Below, piece by piece: positions 1-11,605 of a DNA stretch of 64,000 nucleotides; positions within the stretch are counted from its first letter, which is position 1, and each line of letters opens with the position of its first letter. Source of the stretch: Owenia fusiformis (Eukaryota > Annelida > Polychaeta > Sabellida > Oweniidae); the NCBI GenBank assembly GCA_903813345.2, contig CAIIXF020000005.1:33483375-33547374 (forward strand), in the 5' to 3' direction. The translations under genes were made by a program, and so were the position numbers. The notes beneath the pieces were generated by a model. It worked only from the letters and a program-made list of their open reading frames with translations. It made no database searches and was not told the origin of the DNA.

Positions 1-2055
1 TAGCCATCCAAAGATTCTTCTTCCAAAGATAGAAACACCCAATAAAAGAGAAGCATAGGTCCAGGAAGACATTCTTTGAAAATCTCTATAGGCTCACATC
101 AAACTTGTTAGGAACCCAAAGAGTGCCCATATGGCATGTACGCAGGATCAAGCAGAAGCAAATACTTTGGCAGCACACAGTGACCCAGATCGAGAGATGC
201 CATTGGGTAATTTTCCAATTGACATCCCACCAGATTTATCATCAAAACCGTTTGACCAGTCAGATTTCAAGCTTGATGAGGTAAGAACAATCATCAGGAA
301 GGCTCAGCCTCAGGTCTAAAAGGTGTGACATACAGGGTCTACAAGAACTGCGGAAAGCTGTTAATACATCTATGGCGATTGCTAACAAGCATCCAGAACA
401 AAAAAAATCTAGCAAGGACTTGGACTTAGGCGGAAAGGTGCTTCATTCCAAAGGAGCTAAAATTTGAGCAACTGAACCAGTTCAGGTAGACATCATTATT
501 GGATGCTGAGGGAAAGATCTTCTGGGCCATTATGGTCAAGCCTCGAAGTTGTTTCCTAGTGGCCTGCCAAGCATTCAGAAAAGTGGTCTCCCAAGACATC
601 ATGGGGTACATATAGCAGCATAAGCCAACTTGTGAAGGAAGCCAAGAAAGAGAATCAGTAGTTTGGCTGGACAGAAGGCCTACCTAGTGTCCCTCACCAA
701 CTGATACTAGAGGTACAAGTTCACTTTCACGTACCAAAACCAACAGATGTAGTCAATCTGACAATGGGAAACACAAACTCCTTGAAGTTGCACAATACAT
801 TTTGCAATTATACCACTGCACTGTATCAGTAGTTCTCTTCGTAACATCCATGAACTTACTGCTAAATGCAGGGATGATGCAGTGTACGGGGCGGGGTCAA
901 AATATCAATGTTCATATAAAGACGAAAGTAATTTCGTTTGGACAACAACCCCCCCACCCCCCCTCTAGACGAAAGCTTAGGTCACTTCAAAAAAACATTG
1001 ATTTATGAGGGGCATAATCGTATCCTATTTGCCGGGTTATTATTACGGTGAATTAACACACGTTCGCAATTTAACTGCATTGAACTCTTCAAAAGGAGGA
1101 GGGAAAAGTACGGAATTTATTTGAAAAATGATCGAATTATCGTCTTTATCTACCGATATTTTGGACCTATCACACAAAAAAGCTCACGAACTATTGAAAA
1201 CAAGCCTTTTTATCAGAACATAGCGCCAGAAAAAGTGGGTAAGTCCAATTATTTTTTGTATATCAGATCCGAATTATCGATGTTTTTTTGGTCAACGAAA
1301 GTGCCCAAAAACCCCCTCCCCCCTCGCGAAAGTACTTTCGTCTCCATATGAACATCGATATTTTGACCCCGCCCCTAAGGTTCCACAAGCAAATGAAGGT
1401 GCAAAACTCCTACCATACAGAGCTTTCATGGATGACATCACAGTTATGACCCGTTCAGTAGTGAGTACCAGATGGGTTCTATTAGCTATTGAAATAATGG
1501 CAAACTGGACTTGCATGAGGTTAAAAGCCAACCAGGTCAAGAAGAATGGTTTTGGTTGATGGCAAGCTTTCTCCAATGCAGTTCAAAATAAAGGGCAAGC
1601 AAATACCAACAGTGCATGATAAAAGAATCAAATGTCTAGAGAAGAACTATGACAAAACCTTGCGTGGTTTGAACAATACAGCTGAAGTCTCAAGGGACCT
1701 GGACAAGTGGCTTAAAGCCATTGACTCAAGTCATATATCGGGGTGTTATGACATTACTCCCCAATTTCAGTGGCCTTTCCAGATTTACGACATTACCTGG
1801 GAACCCTCACTTCAGCAATTCTTGAAATGGAATGACCTTTGGTCCATGGACCGAGGGGAGTTCAATTTCCTATTAAGAGCTTTCCTTGACCTGGTCTCAA
1901 CTCCATCAAACCTCAGACTTTGGGGCAAGGAAGAAACTGCCAACTGCAACAAGCTGCAAAATTTGGCCAACATTTCACCATTAAGCAACATTGAGCTCTA
2001 TCTACATGACTCTGCTAGAGCAGCTTCAGCCTTTGAAGTTGACATTAGTGTTTAG
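1..2055 (+). pseudogene. Degraded non-LTR retrotransposon reverse transcriptase
   Basis: Relic of the reverse-transcriptase ORF of a non-LTR retrotransposon, entering from the left edge of the window. Frames change several times, but conserved blocks appear in order: an N-terminal stretch with AHSDPDRE (about 131-319), then YRVYKNCGKL (about 334-362), the 'EGKIF' region on the plus strand (about 505-530), the catalytic block RAFMDDITV (about 1420-1450, xDD form) and a C-terminal thumb segment open from 1546 to 2055 (KGKQIPTVHDK, LDKWLKAIDSSHISG). Stops and frameshifts make it non-functional. It is interrupted at 887-1375 by a small inverted-repeat element. I recognise the family from its frequent relics in marine invertebrate genomes, but cannot place it in a clade (R2/NeSL-like or CR1-like) from this copy. 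Confidence 0.75.
887..1375. mobile_element. MITE with about 50-bp terminal inverted repeats and TA target
   Basis: The two ends are inverted copies of about 50 bp beginning near-terminally with GGGGCGGGGTCAAAATATC. The flanks carry TA on both sides (885-886 and 1376-1377). Removing the element and one TA brings the two halves of the interrupted retrotransposon reading frame back together around the xDD block, which independently supports these boundaries. No coding capacity. The TA target suggests a Tc1/mariner-type source transposase. Confidence 0.75.
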
Positions 2056-2078
2056 AAGTTAACATTTTGAACAAGAAG

Positions 2079-3185
2079 TCCCCCCCCCCTTTTTCAGTTA
2101 CATAATCGTGTGAAGTGTCAACACTTAATTTCTTATAGTTTTTCCAAAATTTCAATTGCAAAAATGTTCAAAATAAATGTACCTATATATTCAAAATCAT
2201 AAATGCTCATGAATAACCAAGACTTTAACCCAGAGGGAGAGATATTGGTCGTTACCATTGAAAAAAAACCCAAAATGATAGAGCTTGTCACATATTATGC
2301 AAATGGGAAAGTTTGCATAATTATTGCATTTTCTATAAGTATATTATAATAGCTCCATTTTGGTACCACTTACAGCTTTCAATTCTCAAAACTGTGGAAG
2401 TTATTGTACTTTCAAATGATTAACATCAACTCTTTCTCAAGAAATGCCACGCCCCTTTTCAGTGGCCTGTTTTCAGTAACATAATCATGTAAAGCGTTAT
2501 AACTTAGTGTCTGACAATGTTTTTTCCAAAACTTTCAATTGCAAATATGTTCAAAATTAATGTACCTATATATTTAAATTCATTTATGTTCATGGATGAC
2601 TAAGACTGGTCACTCAGGCAGCAAGGTATTGTGCGATACCGTTGTAAAGAGGCAAAAATTATGATTAATGATGTCACATTTTATGCAAAAAATGAGACTA
2701 TTTGCATAATTATTAATCTCATAATATGGGATACTATAATAGCTTCATTTTGGTACCACATACAGCTTTCAATTCTCAAAACTGTGGAAGTTATTGTACT
2801 TTGAAATGATTAACATCAATTCTTTCGCAAGAAGTGCCACGCCCCTTTTCAGTTACATAATCATGTGTCTGACAATGTTTTTCCAAAACTTTCAATTGCA
2901 AATATGTTCAAAATTAATGTACCTTTATATTTAAATTCATTTATGTTCATGAATGACTAAGACTGATCACTTAGGCGGAAAGGTATAATGCGATACCGTT
3001 GTAAAGAGGCAAGAATTATGATTGATGATGTCACATTTTATGCAAATGAGGCAATTTGCATAATTATTGCATCTGATAATATAGGATACTATAATAGCTT
3101 CATTTTGGTACCACTTACAGCTTTCAATTCTCAAAACTGTGGAAGTTATTGTACTTTGAGATAATTAACATCAACTCTTTCAAAA
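2079..3185. repeat. Three-copy tandem repeat, unit about 375 bp
   Basis: Copies start near 2089, 2469 and 2849 with TTTTCAGTTACATAATC or a close variant, and each ends with a block around ACAGCTTTCAATTCTCAAAAC. The third copy has lost some 40 bp near its start. The array abuts the relic of the retrotransposon on the left and an 'aagatggccg' motif on the right. No coding potential. Confidence 0.85.
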
Positions 3186-3394
3186 ATTCAAGATGGCCGA
3201 CAAGATGGCCGCCAATGGATACCATGGGACAATATTTCATTCTGGGAACATGCAAAAATCTTTAGTTTGGACCTTCAGGATTACAAAAATGTACATTAAA
3301 AAAATACATCTTTCGGGTGCATGGGAACCCCTCCTTCCTACCCGTCTACATCCTGATACCTTCCATAACACATTCTATATTCAGTCCAGTGCTA

Positions 3395-6300
3395 CTATAA
3401 TCCAAGTAATTGTTTGGATTCATCAGTTTCTGTTTGTAATGACTCACTGGCATATTTTTCTAAAAGTTCTCTCTTTTTTCTTAATAATAAAGCTTCCTCA
3501 ATCTGAAATTCAAATAAAATTTATTTTTTAAACGAAATTTTTCCAGATTTGGGTATACATATAATAATCTAAAAAATCAATAATTCTGCGATTAATAATG
3601 CATAATGAAGCAACATACATTATAAATTTGCTTCGGAAATTTTTTCATTATTTACTTGTGTACTAAATTGTAAAATGACTCACATCTTTTTGTGATGGAA
3701 CTGGTACGTGTGCTATAAATTGTTGTCCTTGTTCTCCTGTCTCCATATCTTCCTCTCTGCTTTCACCTTCTTCATCAGACTAAAATGAAGCAAAAATGGA
3801 TACATTCAATGCAACAATGAATTTATTCAATGCAACAATGGATGCATTCAATGCAACCATGGATGCATTCAATGCAACAATGAATTCATTCAGTGCAACA
3901 ATTAATGCATTCAATGCAACAATGGATGCTTTCAATACATCAATGGATTCATTCAATGAAAAATGGATGTACTCAATTAATGCAACAATGGATGCATTCA
4001 ATGCAACAATGGACTGATTCAAAATCATTATGACAAAGAATTCACTAAATTCAACAATGAATATATTCAATGCAACAATGGACACATTCTAACAATTAAC
4101 ATATTAGTGGGGACAACAGACACATAAGTGGGGGTAATGGATGCATTTTAGAAACAATTAATATATTTGTGGAAACAATGGTCTCAATGGATACATAGAG
4201 ACAATAGAAACATTAAATACGAGGAAAGCAATGGATAATTAGTAAAGAATGATGCACACAATAGTAAACTAAAGGTGACGCATTTAACTGATTACAGATT
4301 CATGTAAATTGATAAGTGAACAAAAATTAGCTGAGCAAAAGTATTTCTACTTACAATAGGATCTTCAGTTACTGCATATATATTTTCTTCTTCTTTGTCC
4401 TCATCCCCCTCCTGTTTACTGGTCTCCCCTGACAGTTTGCCCTCCTTCTTGGCCCTCCACTCTGCTACCTTGTTGGCAATCACTTGAATAGAAAACAATA
4501 CATTTACATTTAATCTCCAACACATGTAGAGATGGGGAAACTCAATCATACAGGTTAATCATTTCCTAACAAAAATTATTTGAAAGCTGAAATATTATCA
4601 TTTAGTCATTTTGATGAAATGATATCTTAATTCTGAACAGAAACAGGGATTTGTATACACTATTCTCTACAAGGGCATCTTACTCCAAAGTTCTTGAAAT
4701 CTGGTGTTCTAAAATGTCTATTTGCTTGTCAGTTGACTTTCATTTTACATGTACGGCGTTCAATAAGTATTGCTAATTTTGTTATAATTTTTGTTATCTT
4801 GCATATTTCTTCATGAAACTTTTGCAACATAAGCAACACATATCTGACCTTATTCTATCCAAATATCTGGACAACCAACTTAGTATTGACAAAATTATGG
4901 TAGGGTAACCATTGTCACGGATACGCAGGGCAACCTTAAGGGTTTACATGATGAATTATTGTTATACATCAAATAAACACTTTGATGAATAAAAACTGTT
5001 GATATGGTCAAATCTTGATGCTGTCAGTTTGAATTATATGTATTATCTAACAGCGGTGAAAAGAGATCTGAGAGGAATATCGCACTAGAATCTCAACCAG
5101 CGGATGTCTGCAGTGAACACTGCACATCCCTGGCCACACACTTCAAACATCCTCAAAGAGCAATATCGACCTATACGGTCCACCAGGATAACGCCCCTGC
5201 TTACAGATCCTCTATTCTCCTAAATACATTAACAGAGCTTCGCATGAAACCATTGCCCCACGCAGCATATTTCCCAGATAAGGCCCCACTTGATTTTGTT
5301 GTATTTGCCTCAGTGAAAAGGGATCCGAGAGGAATATTGCACCAGAATCTCAATCAGCTGATGTCTGCAGTGAACACCTCCCTAGCCACACACTTTAAGG
5401 GTAGTTTCAAAAATGTGTACCACGAGTGGGTCCGAGGGTCGCAGACTGCAACTGTGATTTGACGCTCAGGGTACCTGCCTATTTTGAGCACCTCATGAAG
5501 CTAATATGGATCATGAAGTGACTCTGGCATGGATTATTTATAACTGCACTGCATATCCCAAGAGTTAAACGGCATTAAATGATACTGCTTTCAACACTCA
5601 AAATGTCGTCAAAAGTGACGTCAGAAATTTGCCCCGCATATCCATGATACTGGTTACCTTAGTAACCATAACTTTGTTAATACTGATTCGATTGTCTTAA
5701 AACTTTCATGGAATAAAGTCAGATATATGTGCCTTATGTTGTTAGAGTTTCATGAAGAAAAATCAAACAGAACAAAAGTTATAGCAAAATTAGCAATACT
5801 TATTGAACGCCCTGTAGATGTTGTTTTAAGACTTAGATGTTGTTTTAAAAATTGCCTTAGTGTCTTTGTACAGCCATTAGGGTGATGCACTTTAAACAGG
5901 AGAACATATCATTTACCTTCTTTTTCATGAGCTAACTCTAAAGGTAAGAGTACACCATCATCCTCATCTCTGTAACCATAGTAATCAGCATCAATATCCT
6001 TCATCAATTCTGCTCTTGTTTTCCTCGCAGCTGCAACAGCTGTAACAAACAAACAATGTTACCATAATAATTAGCAGCAATGTCTAGAATCTATTCTATT
6101 TATTTTCCCCACATGTGAGCTCAAACAAATAAGTGTTTCTTATCAACTTCGAAGAAAGAAGTTAGCATATTTTAATACATGACTTAATTCAAAATAAACA
6201 AGGTAAAATGTTGCCACATGCCATATGTTACATATGACAATGTCCAACTGCTATCCACAAAAAAAGTTGGAGAATATATCAATATGTCACCACTTCTGGT

Positions 6301-9300
6301 AGTGACAAATAAATCCAAAGTGTATTGAAAGAGAGCAACTTAGTACTGTAGATCCAGGATATCAGTTTTAAATCTATAGGATGTAGCTTTGAGTATGTTA
6401 TAATGTCATTAATATTCTTCTAAATCTAAAGGTTAATAGTGTTTATATCTCACTCAATGTCACGGTAAACCGAAAAATGCATACTGTATATACTTCAGTT
6501 AGATAGAGCACATAAAAAATTAAATAATGGAATAAAACTTACGGGCTTGTTCAAATAATTCCTTGACCCCAGGGAGGTCCTTGGCAGCCCCAAAGTACCT
6601 ATAAATACAAATAGCATGGTAAAATGTCTGTGTAACAATTTCACTGGCAGGTCATTGGATGTTCACTATATCAGAAATGTTTGTGATTTAACAAACCAGC
6701 ACAACGGCAACGCCAAAGCGTAGCGAATCCCATCGAACATTTTTCAAAAGGGGCACCTTCTACCAAAAGTGTCATTAGACAGTGTGCCATGCTTATAATA
6801 TTCACATACCAAATATGAACAAAATCGCTCTACTACTTTTCGAGTTATAGTAAAATACGTTAAAATGGTGGCCATTTTGAAAAATGGCCGCCTTCTACCA
6901 AAAGTCTCATTAGACAGTGTGCCATGCTTATAGTATTCACATACCAAATATGAACAAAATCGCTCCACTACTTTTCGAGTTATAGTAAAATACGTTAAAA
7001 TGGCGACCATTTTGAAAAATGGCCGCCTTCTACCAAAAGTGTCATTAGACAGTGTGCCATGCTTATACGTATTCACGTACCAAATATGAACAAAATCGCT
7101 CCACTACTTTTCCAGTTATAGTAAAATAAGTTAAAATGGCAGCCATTTTTCAAAATGTCCACCATTTTTCAAAATGGCCACCTTCTACCAAAAGTGTCAT
7201 TAGACAGTGTGCCATGGTTACAGTATTCACATACCGAATATGAACAAAATCGCTCCACTACTTTTCGAGTTATAGTAAAATACGTTAAAATGGCGGCCAT
7301 TTTGAAAAATGACCGCCCTCTACCAAAAGTGTCATTAGGCAGTGTGCCATGCTTATACGTATTCACATACCAAATATGAACAAAATCGCTCAACTACTTT
7401 TCGAGTTTTAGTAAAATAAGTTAAAAATGGCCGCCATTTTTCAAAATGTCCGCCATTTTTCAAAATGGCCGCCTTCTACCAAAAGTGTCATTAGACAGTG
7501 TGCCATGCTTATAGTATTCACATACCAAATATGAACAAAATCGCTCCACTACTTTTCGAGTTACAGCAAAAATCGTAAAATAACGAGTAAAGGCCGCCAT
7601 TTTTCAAGATGGCTGCCATGTGCTTTTTTAATATCTACATTTCTAGCTTTATTAATGTCCTATATAATTTTTTTACATTTAAAACATATTGCTATTACAG
7701 TTTTACATATTGCACCTAAATTACTGTAAAATCGGCACTAAAATGGCCGCCATTTTTAAATGAGCAGCCATTTTGAAAATCGGCTTTCGAGCAGGACGGA
7801 GGCGTTCCCTATATCCTTCCGAACTTCGTTCGATGGGATAATAAATGAGACACAATTCATACAAACATAACATCAATGGACATTTCCTTATTCCTCTTAT
7901 TCTTTTACCCAACGAGAAGTCTTATTTTTAATCTTGCATGATGTTAATAAGGCAAGTACATTTCACAAATCATAATTCGAGATGTCATGTAAAACCTACT
8001 TGTATCCTCTGTTTCCAGGGACCTCTTTCCCTTCATGGTCAAGCATCTTGGGGCCAATTTTCTGGAATGAGAAATAAATTAATAACATTTATGACATGCA
8101 AGAACAGAACAGAAACAAAGTGAAAAATTATTTAAGGCAAGAGACACTCTGGCATTATTTGTGAATATGAGCAATGAGAGCCATAGAATGATAATGACTC
8201 TATTATCATTTTCATATTGAAATTCTTGAGTCTCACATTTAATACTACCCTCAGACAGGGGAAATGATCATTACTTTATAACAACAGGGAATCTATGGAA
8301 TACAACAACAGGGAATCTTGGGTATACAAATATGTTTTATGTCTTACTCTGTAGTCAGGCCCACCAAGTTCTTTGATTTGATCCTCCCAGTGCCCTTTCT
8401 CACGTAGAAGTTTGTTAATCTCATCATTTAGGTCTCTCAGTTTGAACTCCCCTAGACCAGCTGAAATAGAAAAGTATGACATATTGATTAACAGAATATA
8501 GATTATAATCATTACATCATCGAACTTACCGAAACTTTAACACTTCAGCTCGTTTTCCAGTCAATATCTATCGTAAATTCCTTGATAAGACCACTCTTTG
8601 GATCACAAATTTTGCATACCCCTCTCGCAACTTTTTGGAAAAAATTGCAACTTTCTCTGGTCTCAGAATGTTATTGTCCGTTTCATTTCATTGATAGATT
8701 TCTTTAATAAATGTACATGTATGTTACTCTTTATATATTTACCATTTTGTATCTGAGCAACCTTTCTGGAAATTTCACCGATGATCTGTCGCCTCCATTT
8801 TTCTGCCTTTTGTAAGTTGTCACACTCTGTAGCCAGGTAGGGACGTCTCTCCTACAAAAAATAACTCATGCATTGTACACTTTATTAGTATTCAAAAACA
8901 TAGTCAGTACAATATTTCAGTGTTTTTCCTAAGACTTTTCTTGGTCGCAAAATTCTCAGGTTAGTCTGACTAAGATATTGAAAATTTGGTCTCAATGAGT
9001 CATAGGTTGAGGTTGTGGAATTATATTAATACTAGAGTGTTTAAGCATGGGTTATATCAATTTAAATGTAAAAATATCACAACTTACTGGAACGAGATCA
9101 TGGCCATCTTTAGCTGCCAACCATCTGGCCAACTTTGTCCTGAAATGATATTTCAATTAATGTTTGAATTTAATAATTTGTAAAATCATTAATCTAAATA
9201 AATATTTGTTCCATATTATCATAAGGAAGCCAGATATTTTCACAAAAAGTCAACAAATATATCCAAATTAGCAGTCAACAAATATATCCAAATTAGCAAA

Positions 9301-9548
9301 GTCAACAAATATATCCAAATTAAACCAATTTACAGTTATGAATGTAAATGTACGAGGGTTGTCCCAGAAGTAATGCACTATATGCTCTAACTATATCATG
9401 CATTACTTCTGGGACAACCCTCGTATATTCTAATTACAAGAAAAAACATTCAATATTAAAATTATTTAGCAAGTACAAAAATGTATGGTATGATAATATA
9501 CATAAAGTAATTAAAATAAACTTACATCGCTTTTTCTGAGTTTCTTGC
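3395..9548 (-). CDS. ISY1: ISY1 pre-mRNA splicing factor (ten coding exons)
   Basis: Spliceosome component of the XAB2/NineTeen-associated complex, acting in the nucleus. Exons on the minus strand: 9548-9526, 9139-9088, 8851-8743, 8460-8348, 8061-8000, 6598-6543, 6039-5917, 4482-4355, 3780-3684, 3502-3395 (stop 3397-3395). All introns are GT-AG and phases join exactly, apart from one problem in the penultimate exon. Diagnostic family stretches: ARNSEKAMTKLARW, AEKWRRQIIGEIS, LRDLNDEINKLLREKGHW, KELGGPDYR, GPKMLDHEGKEVPGNRGY, FGAAKDLPGVKELFE, acidic NIYAVTEDP, FIAHVPVPSQ, and C-terminal KYASESLQ..LLGL. Length is about 290 residues against 285 in human. The first exon seen starts right after the initiator Met, so an ATG-bearing exon must lie upstream. 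Exon 3684-3780 is 97 nt where 96 or 99 is expected: a frameshift between GEQGQQ and FIAHV (near 3719-3721), either a sequence error or real. Confidence 0.93.
3788..4085. repeat. 21-bp minisatellite in an ISY1 intron
   Basis: About a dozen degenerate copies of ATTCAATGCAACAATGGATGC. The period is a multiple of three, so both strands stay open and spell a seven-residue repeat (FNATMDA on plus, VALNASI on minus). It lies immediately upstream of the splice acceptor of exon 3780-3684, so it is intronic and not a gene. Confidence 0.9.
4754..5814 (+). mobile_element. Mariner-type transposon relic with long inverted repeats
   Basis: Inverted ends of about 190 bp, left arm about 4754-4940 and right arm about 5625-5814, both containing GCGTTCAATAAGTATTGCTA. 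TA flanks both ends (4752-4753, 5815-5816). The interior carries the C-terminal part of a mariner-family transposase in the plus orientation. At roughly 1.06 kb with most of the transposase gone, it is an internally deleted copy. It sits in the ISY1 intron between exons 6039-5917 and 4482-4355. Confidence 0.85.
5170..5463 (+). pseudogene. Mariner transposase C-terminal fragment
   Basis: In the plus frame the sequence reads VHQDNAPAYRS, then LPHAAYFPDKAPLDFVVF, then a C-terminal helix region ending in a stop at 5461-5463. These match the HxDNAPxH and PPYSPDLAPxDF blocks that hold the second and third catalytic acids of the mariner DD(34)D transposase. The upstream catalytic half is missing and a partial duplication (about 5050-5150) resembles the segment at 5316-5400. 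Non-functional. Confidence 0.85.
6697..7846 (+). mobile_element. Tandem-core element, family II (5' copy)
   Basis: Starts with ACGGCAACGCCAAAGCGTAGCG and ends with CGTTCGATGGGATAATAAA. The ends carry a subterminal inverted repeat (ATCCCATCGAAC / GTTCGATGGGAT), and the 3' end holds a short hairpin (CGAACTTCGTTCG). The core is about six head-to-tail copies of a unit of about 140-150 bp containing TCTACCAAAAGTGTCATTAG and runs of 'aaaatggccgccatttt'. A second copy with the same ends but fewer core units lies at 48356-48957. The plan (no transposase, subterminal inverted repeats, 3' hairpin, variable tandem core) resembles Helentron-associated elements of molluscs; that assignment is inference. 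It is in an ISY1 intron. Confidence 0.7.
9248..9324. repeat. 24-bp direct repeat, three copies
   Basis: GTCAACAAATATATCCAAATTAG occurs three times head to tail in the ISY1 intron between exons 9548-9526 and 9139-9088. No other signal. Confidence 0.9.
9351..9425. mobile_element. 75-bp hairpin remnant of a mariner family
   Basis: The two 27-bp arms, starting TACGAGGGTTGTCCCAGAAG, are perfect inverted copies separated by about 20 bp. The outermost bases are TA on both sides, as expected for a Tc1/mariner target. The sequence can fold into a nearly complete hairpin. It looks like a MITE reduced to its terminal repeats. Confidence 0.85.
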
Positions 9549-11173
9549 CTGTAAATAAAAAAAGTGGCAATTTAGTACATTAAAGTTTAATAAATTATTT
9601 CTGATGATCATCAAGGTCATACTGACATTAGGGGTCATCAGAAACTAACAAATGGTGCCCGGCATAAATGAGCAACTCATTTTCACTATGTGAGTGCCTC
9701 CTAATTTTTCTGCTGAAAATCCTCAAAATTTTATAATTTGAGACATCTCCTACAGAGGAATTGGGAATATTCAGATTTGAACTTTGTTAATTTAGAATAT
9801 GATAGAAGTGAGACCAAACTTGTCCTCCACATAAAAGAGCTAGAACAATGTATGAGAAAACTGAATATGCCATCACTTCAGTTCACCGAAAACAAGAACA
9901 TCTCCAGATGTTTAAAATCGCCAAGGGACTCGATTGAATAAAAATAGACAATATTGCAAGGACATCACCCAATAGTTAGACCAAGAAGCTACATGAAAAA
10001 GCTACCAAGAAGCTACATGAAAAAGCAACAACATGCAAACACAGGACACTAACCTACGCAAGAATTGTTTTAGTAACAAGATAGTACAAAGCTGGAACAT
10101 GGGGGGAGATTTCCCAAAGATCACATTTCATATTGGCACGTTCGATAACCAATTTTATAAACAGGCCTCATTTGCCATGCTCCCTTTCGCGGTTCGCTCT
10201 CTGAATCAGAACGTTCGCAAATATGTATAGGATAAAATTTGATTGGTCAATATTTTCCCACTATGCATTTCGCGTAGCTATTTGCGTGACCCGAAAGTTC
10301 TAAATCAAACTAATTACGCAATTTTGTTTTTACACCCGCACGCTAAATAAAACAATGACACCATCGGAAGTATTCTTCTTTGTCATTGCTTTAAAAGTCA
10401 GTATACCGAGTTTAATCAATAAAAGATTGTACAATGAACAACAAAATTCGGAAACGAGTACTATAGATTTGCTTTCGGACCACAGAACAGATTGACCTAG
10501 ATAATAGCGACGCGTCTTCTTTGGTCAACTGCTCAGTTGTTTGTGGGGTTTCAACGTAACTCTATAATGTAATTTGAAGATGAATACTTTTATTCAGTTG
10601 TTGCATCGATGTTGCAGTTTGTAATGCGATAAGATTGGCATGAAAGTATTGAAAGTCGAATGGAATTGTTTTTTTCCAATATGGCGACTAGTCAACTGAT
10701 CACGTGACCTTCTCTTCCGGAATATTTTCTCACTTTTCAATCGTCGTTTTCACCACGCTATGAATCAATACAATGAAAAAATAGCTGTTATATTAAGATT
10801 AATAAGAGATCAATCGTTTCTAATAATTTTTTCTGTACTCTCGTACGGGAATATGAACGAATATATCGTTTGAAAAATAGGTGTGAAAATCCCCATGTTA
10901 AACCTATGAGGGAAAGCAAGGAAGTATAAATTTGTTCCTCCGCGAACTGCATCATGGGAAATATTTTGACCTTATAAGGAAAGATTTTCGCGTCTCCTCT
11001 TTTGAAGAGGGAACAACGATTTTGAGAATTGAAATGAATCTCTTAATGTTCACTTCTGTTTTATGAGTATTCACTGAAAGTTTGGATCAAGTAACTTCGA
11101 TATTATTATCATTATTTTGAAATGATGATGTTGAACTGATGCTAAACCATGGGCTTTCAATTTCTATTGAATG
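9549..11173. other. ISY1 5' region, no further gene seen
   Basis: Apart from the probable ISY1 promoter and first exon (10330-10975) I see only a 23-bp direct duplication (AAGCTACATGAAAAAGC, about 9985-10026). Short open frames here show no protein family. The right end abuts the Ty3 element. Confidence 0.5.
10330..10975 (-). promoter_or_regulatory. Probable ISY1 promoter and ATG-only first exon
   Basis: The stretch upstream of ISY1 is richer in CpG than its surroundings and holds motifs common in housekeeping promoters: ATGGCG (YY1-like, 10680-10685), CACGTGAC (E-box/USF-like, about 10701-10708), TTCCGG (ETS-like, about 10716), ACTTCCG on the minus strand next to 10364, and CATCATGGGAA (about 10955-10965, Staf/ZNF143-like in reverse). 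The only reasonable initiator ATG directly followed by GT on the minus strand is at 10364-10362 (ATG|GTGTCA); its donor is weak. A second, poorer ATG|GT lies near 11150. This is inference, because exon 1 contributes nothing but the Met. Confidence 0.35.
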
Positions 11174-11178
11174 CCCAT

Positions 11179-11286
11179 TGTTACATTGAACAGACTCATA
11201 GATTCCGGAAGTAGCACATGGGGTTGGATCTATATTTCAAACTATGTGGTTTACAAGTGTGAAACGGAAACATTAATATTGTTACA
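11179..11286 (-). repeat. 3' LTR of the Ty3 element
   Basis: 108 bp, identical to 17069-17176. In the element's orientation it begins TGTAACAATATTAATG and ends TTCAATGTAACA. It is preceded by the polypurine tract and followed by the CCCAT target duplication. Confidence 0.95.
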
Positions 11287-11605
11287 TCTCCCCTCAAGCT
11301 TTTAAAGAGTTAATTTACAAAGCTAATAATAAACTTGAAAGAGTTAACATGAATTGGTACTATAGAAACATTAAATTAGCATAAAAACTTTTCTCACTAC
11401 AGATAGATGTCTCACTAGTATAGTATACTGATAATCAATCTTTGAAGTTAATGTTTGTTTTGAAATGAAAATACAGAACTTTCTATAGAGAACAATGTTA
11501 ACATTTACATGTACAATACACATAATACCAAATAAAGATGCTAATGTTCAACTTTACAAAATGTTTTACACTATATTGTTTATAAATCTCTTAATGAGAT
11601 ATGAG

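Noticed and set aside
3193-3531. 112-residue plus-strand frame
   Set aside because: It overlaps the last ISY1 exon on the opposite strand and starts in a repeat motif (aagatggccg).
3796-4085. Open frames on both strands spelling seven-residue repeats
   Set aside because: They result from a 21-bp minisatellite inside an ISY1 intron, and both strands are open because the period is a multiple of three.
6744-7393. Open frames with repeats of [13 protein letters not shown] on the minus strand
   Set aside because: They are readings of the family II tandem core, with no start context, no homology and similar openness on the other strand.
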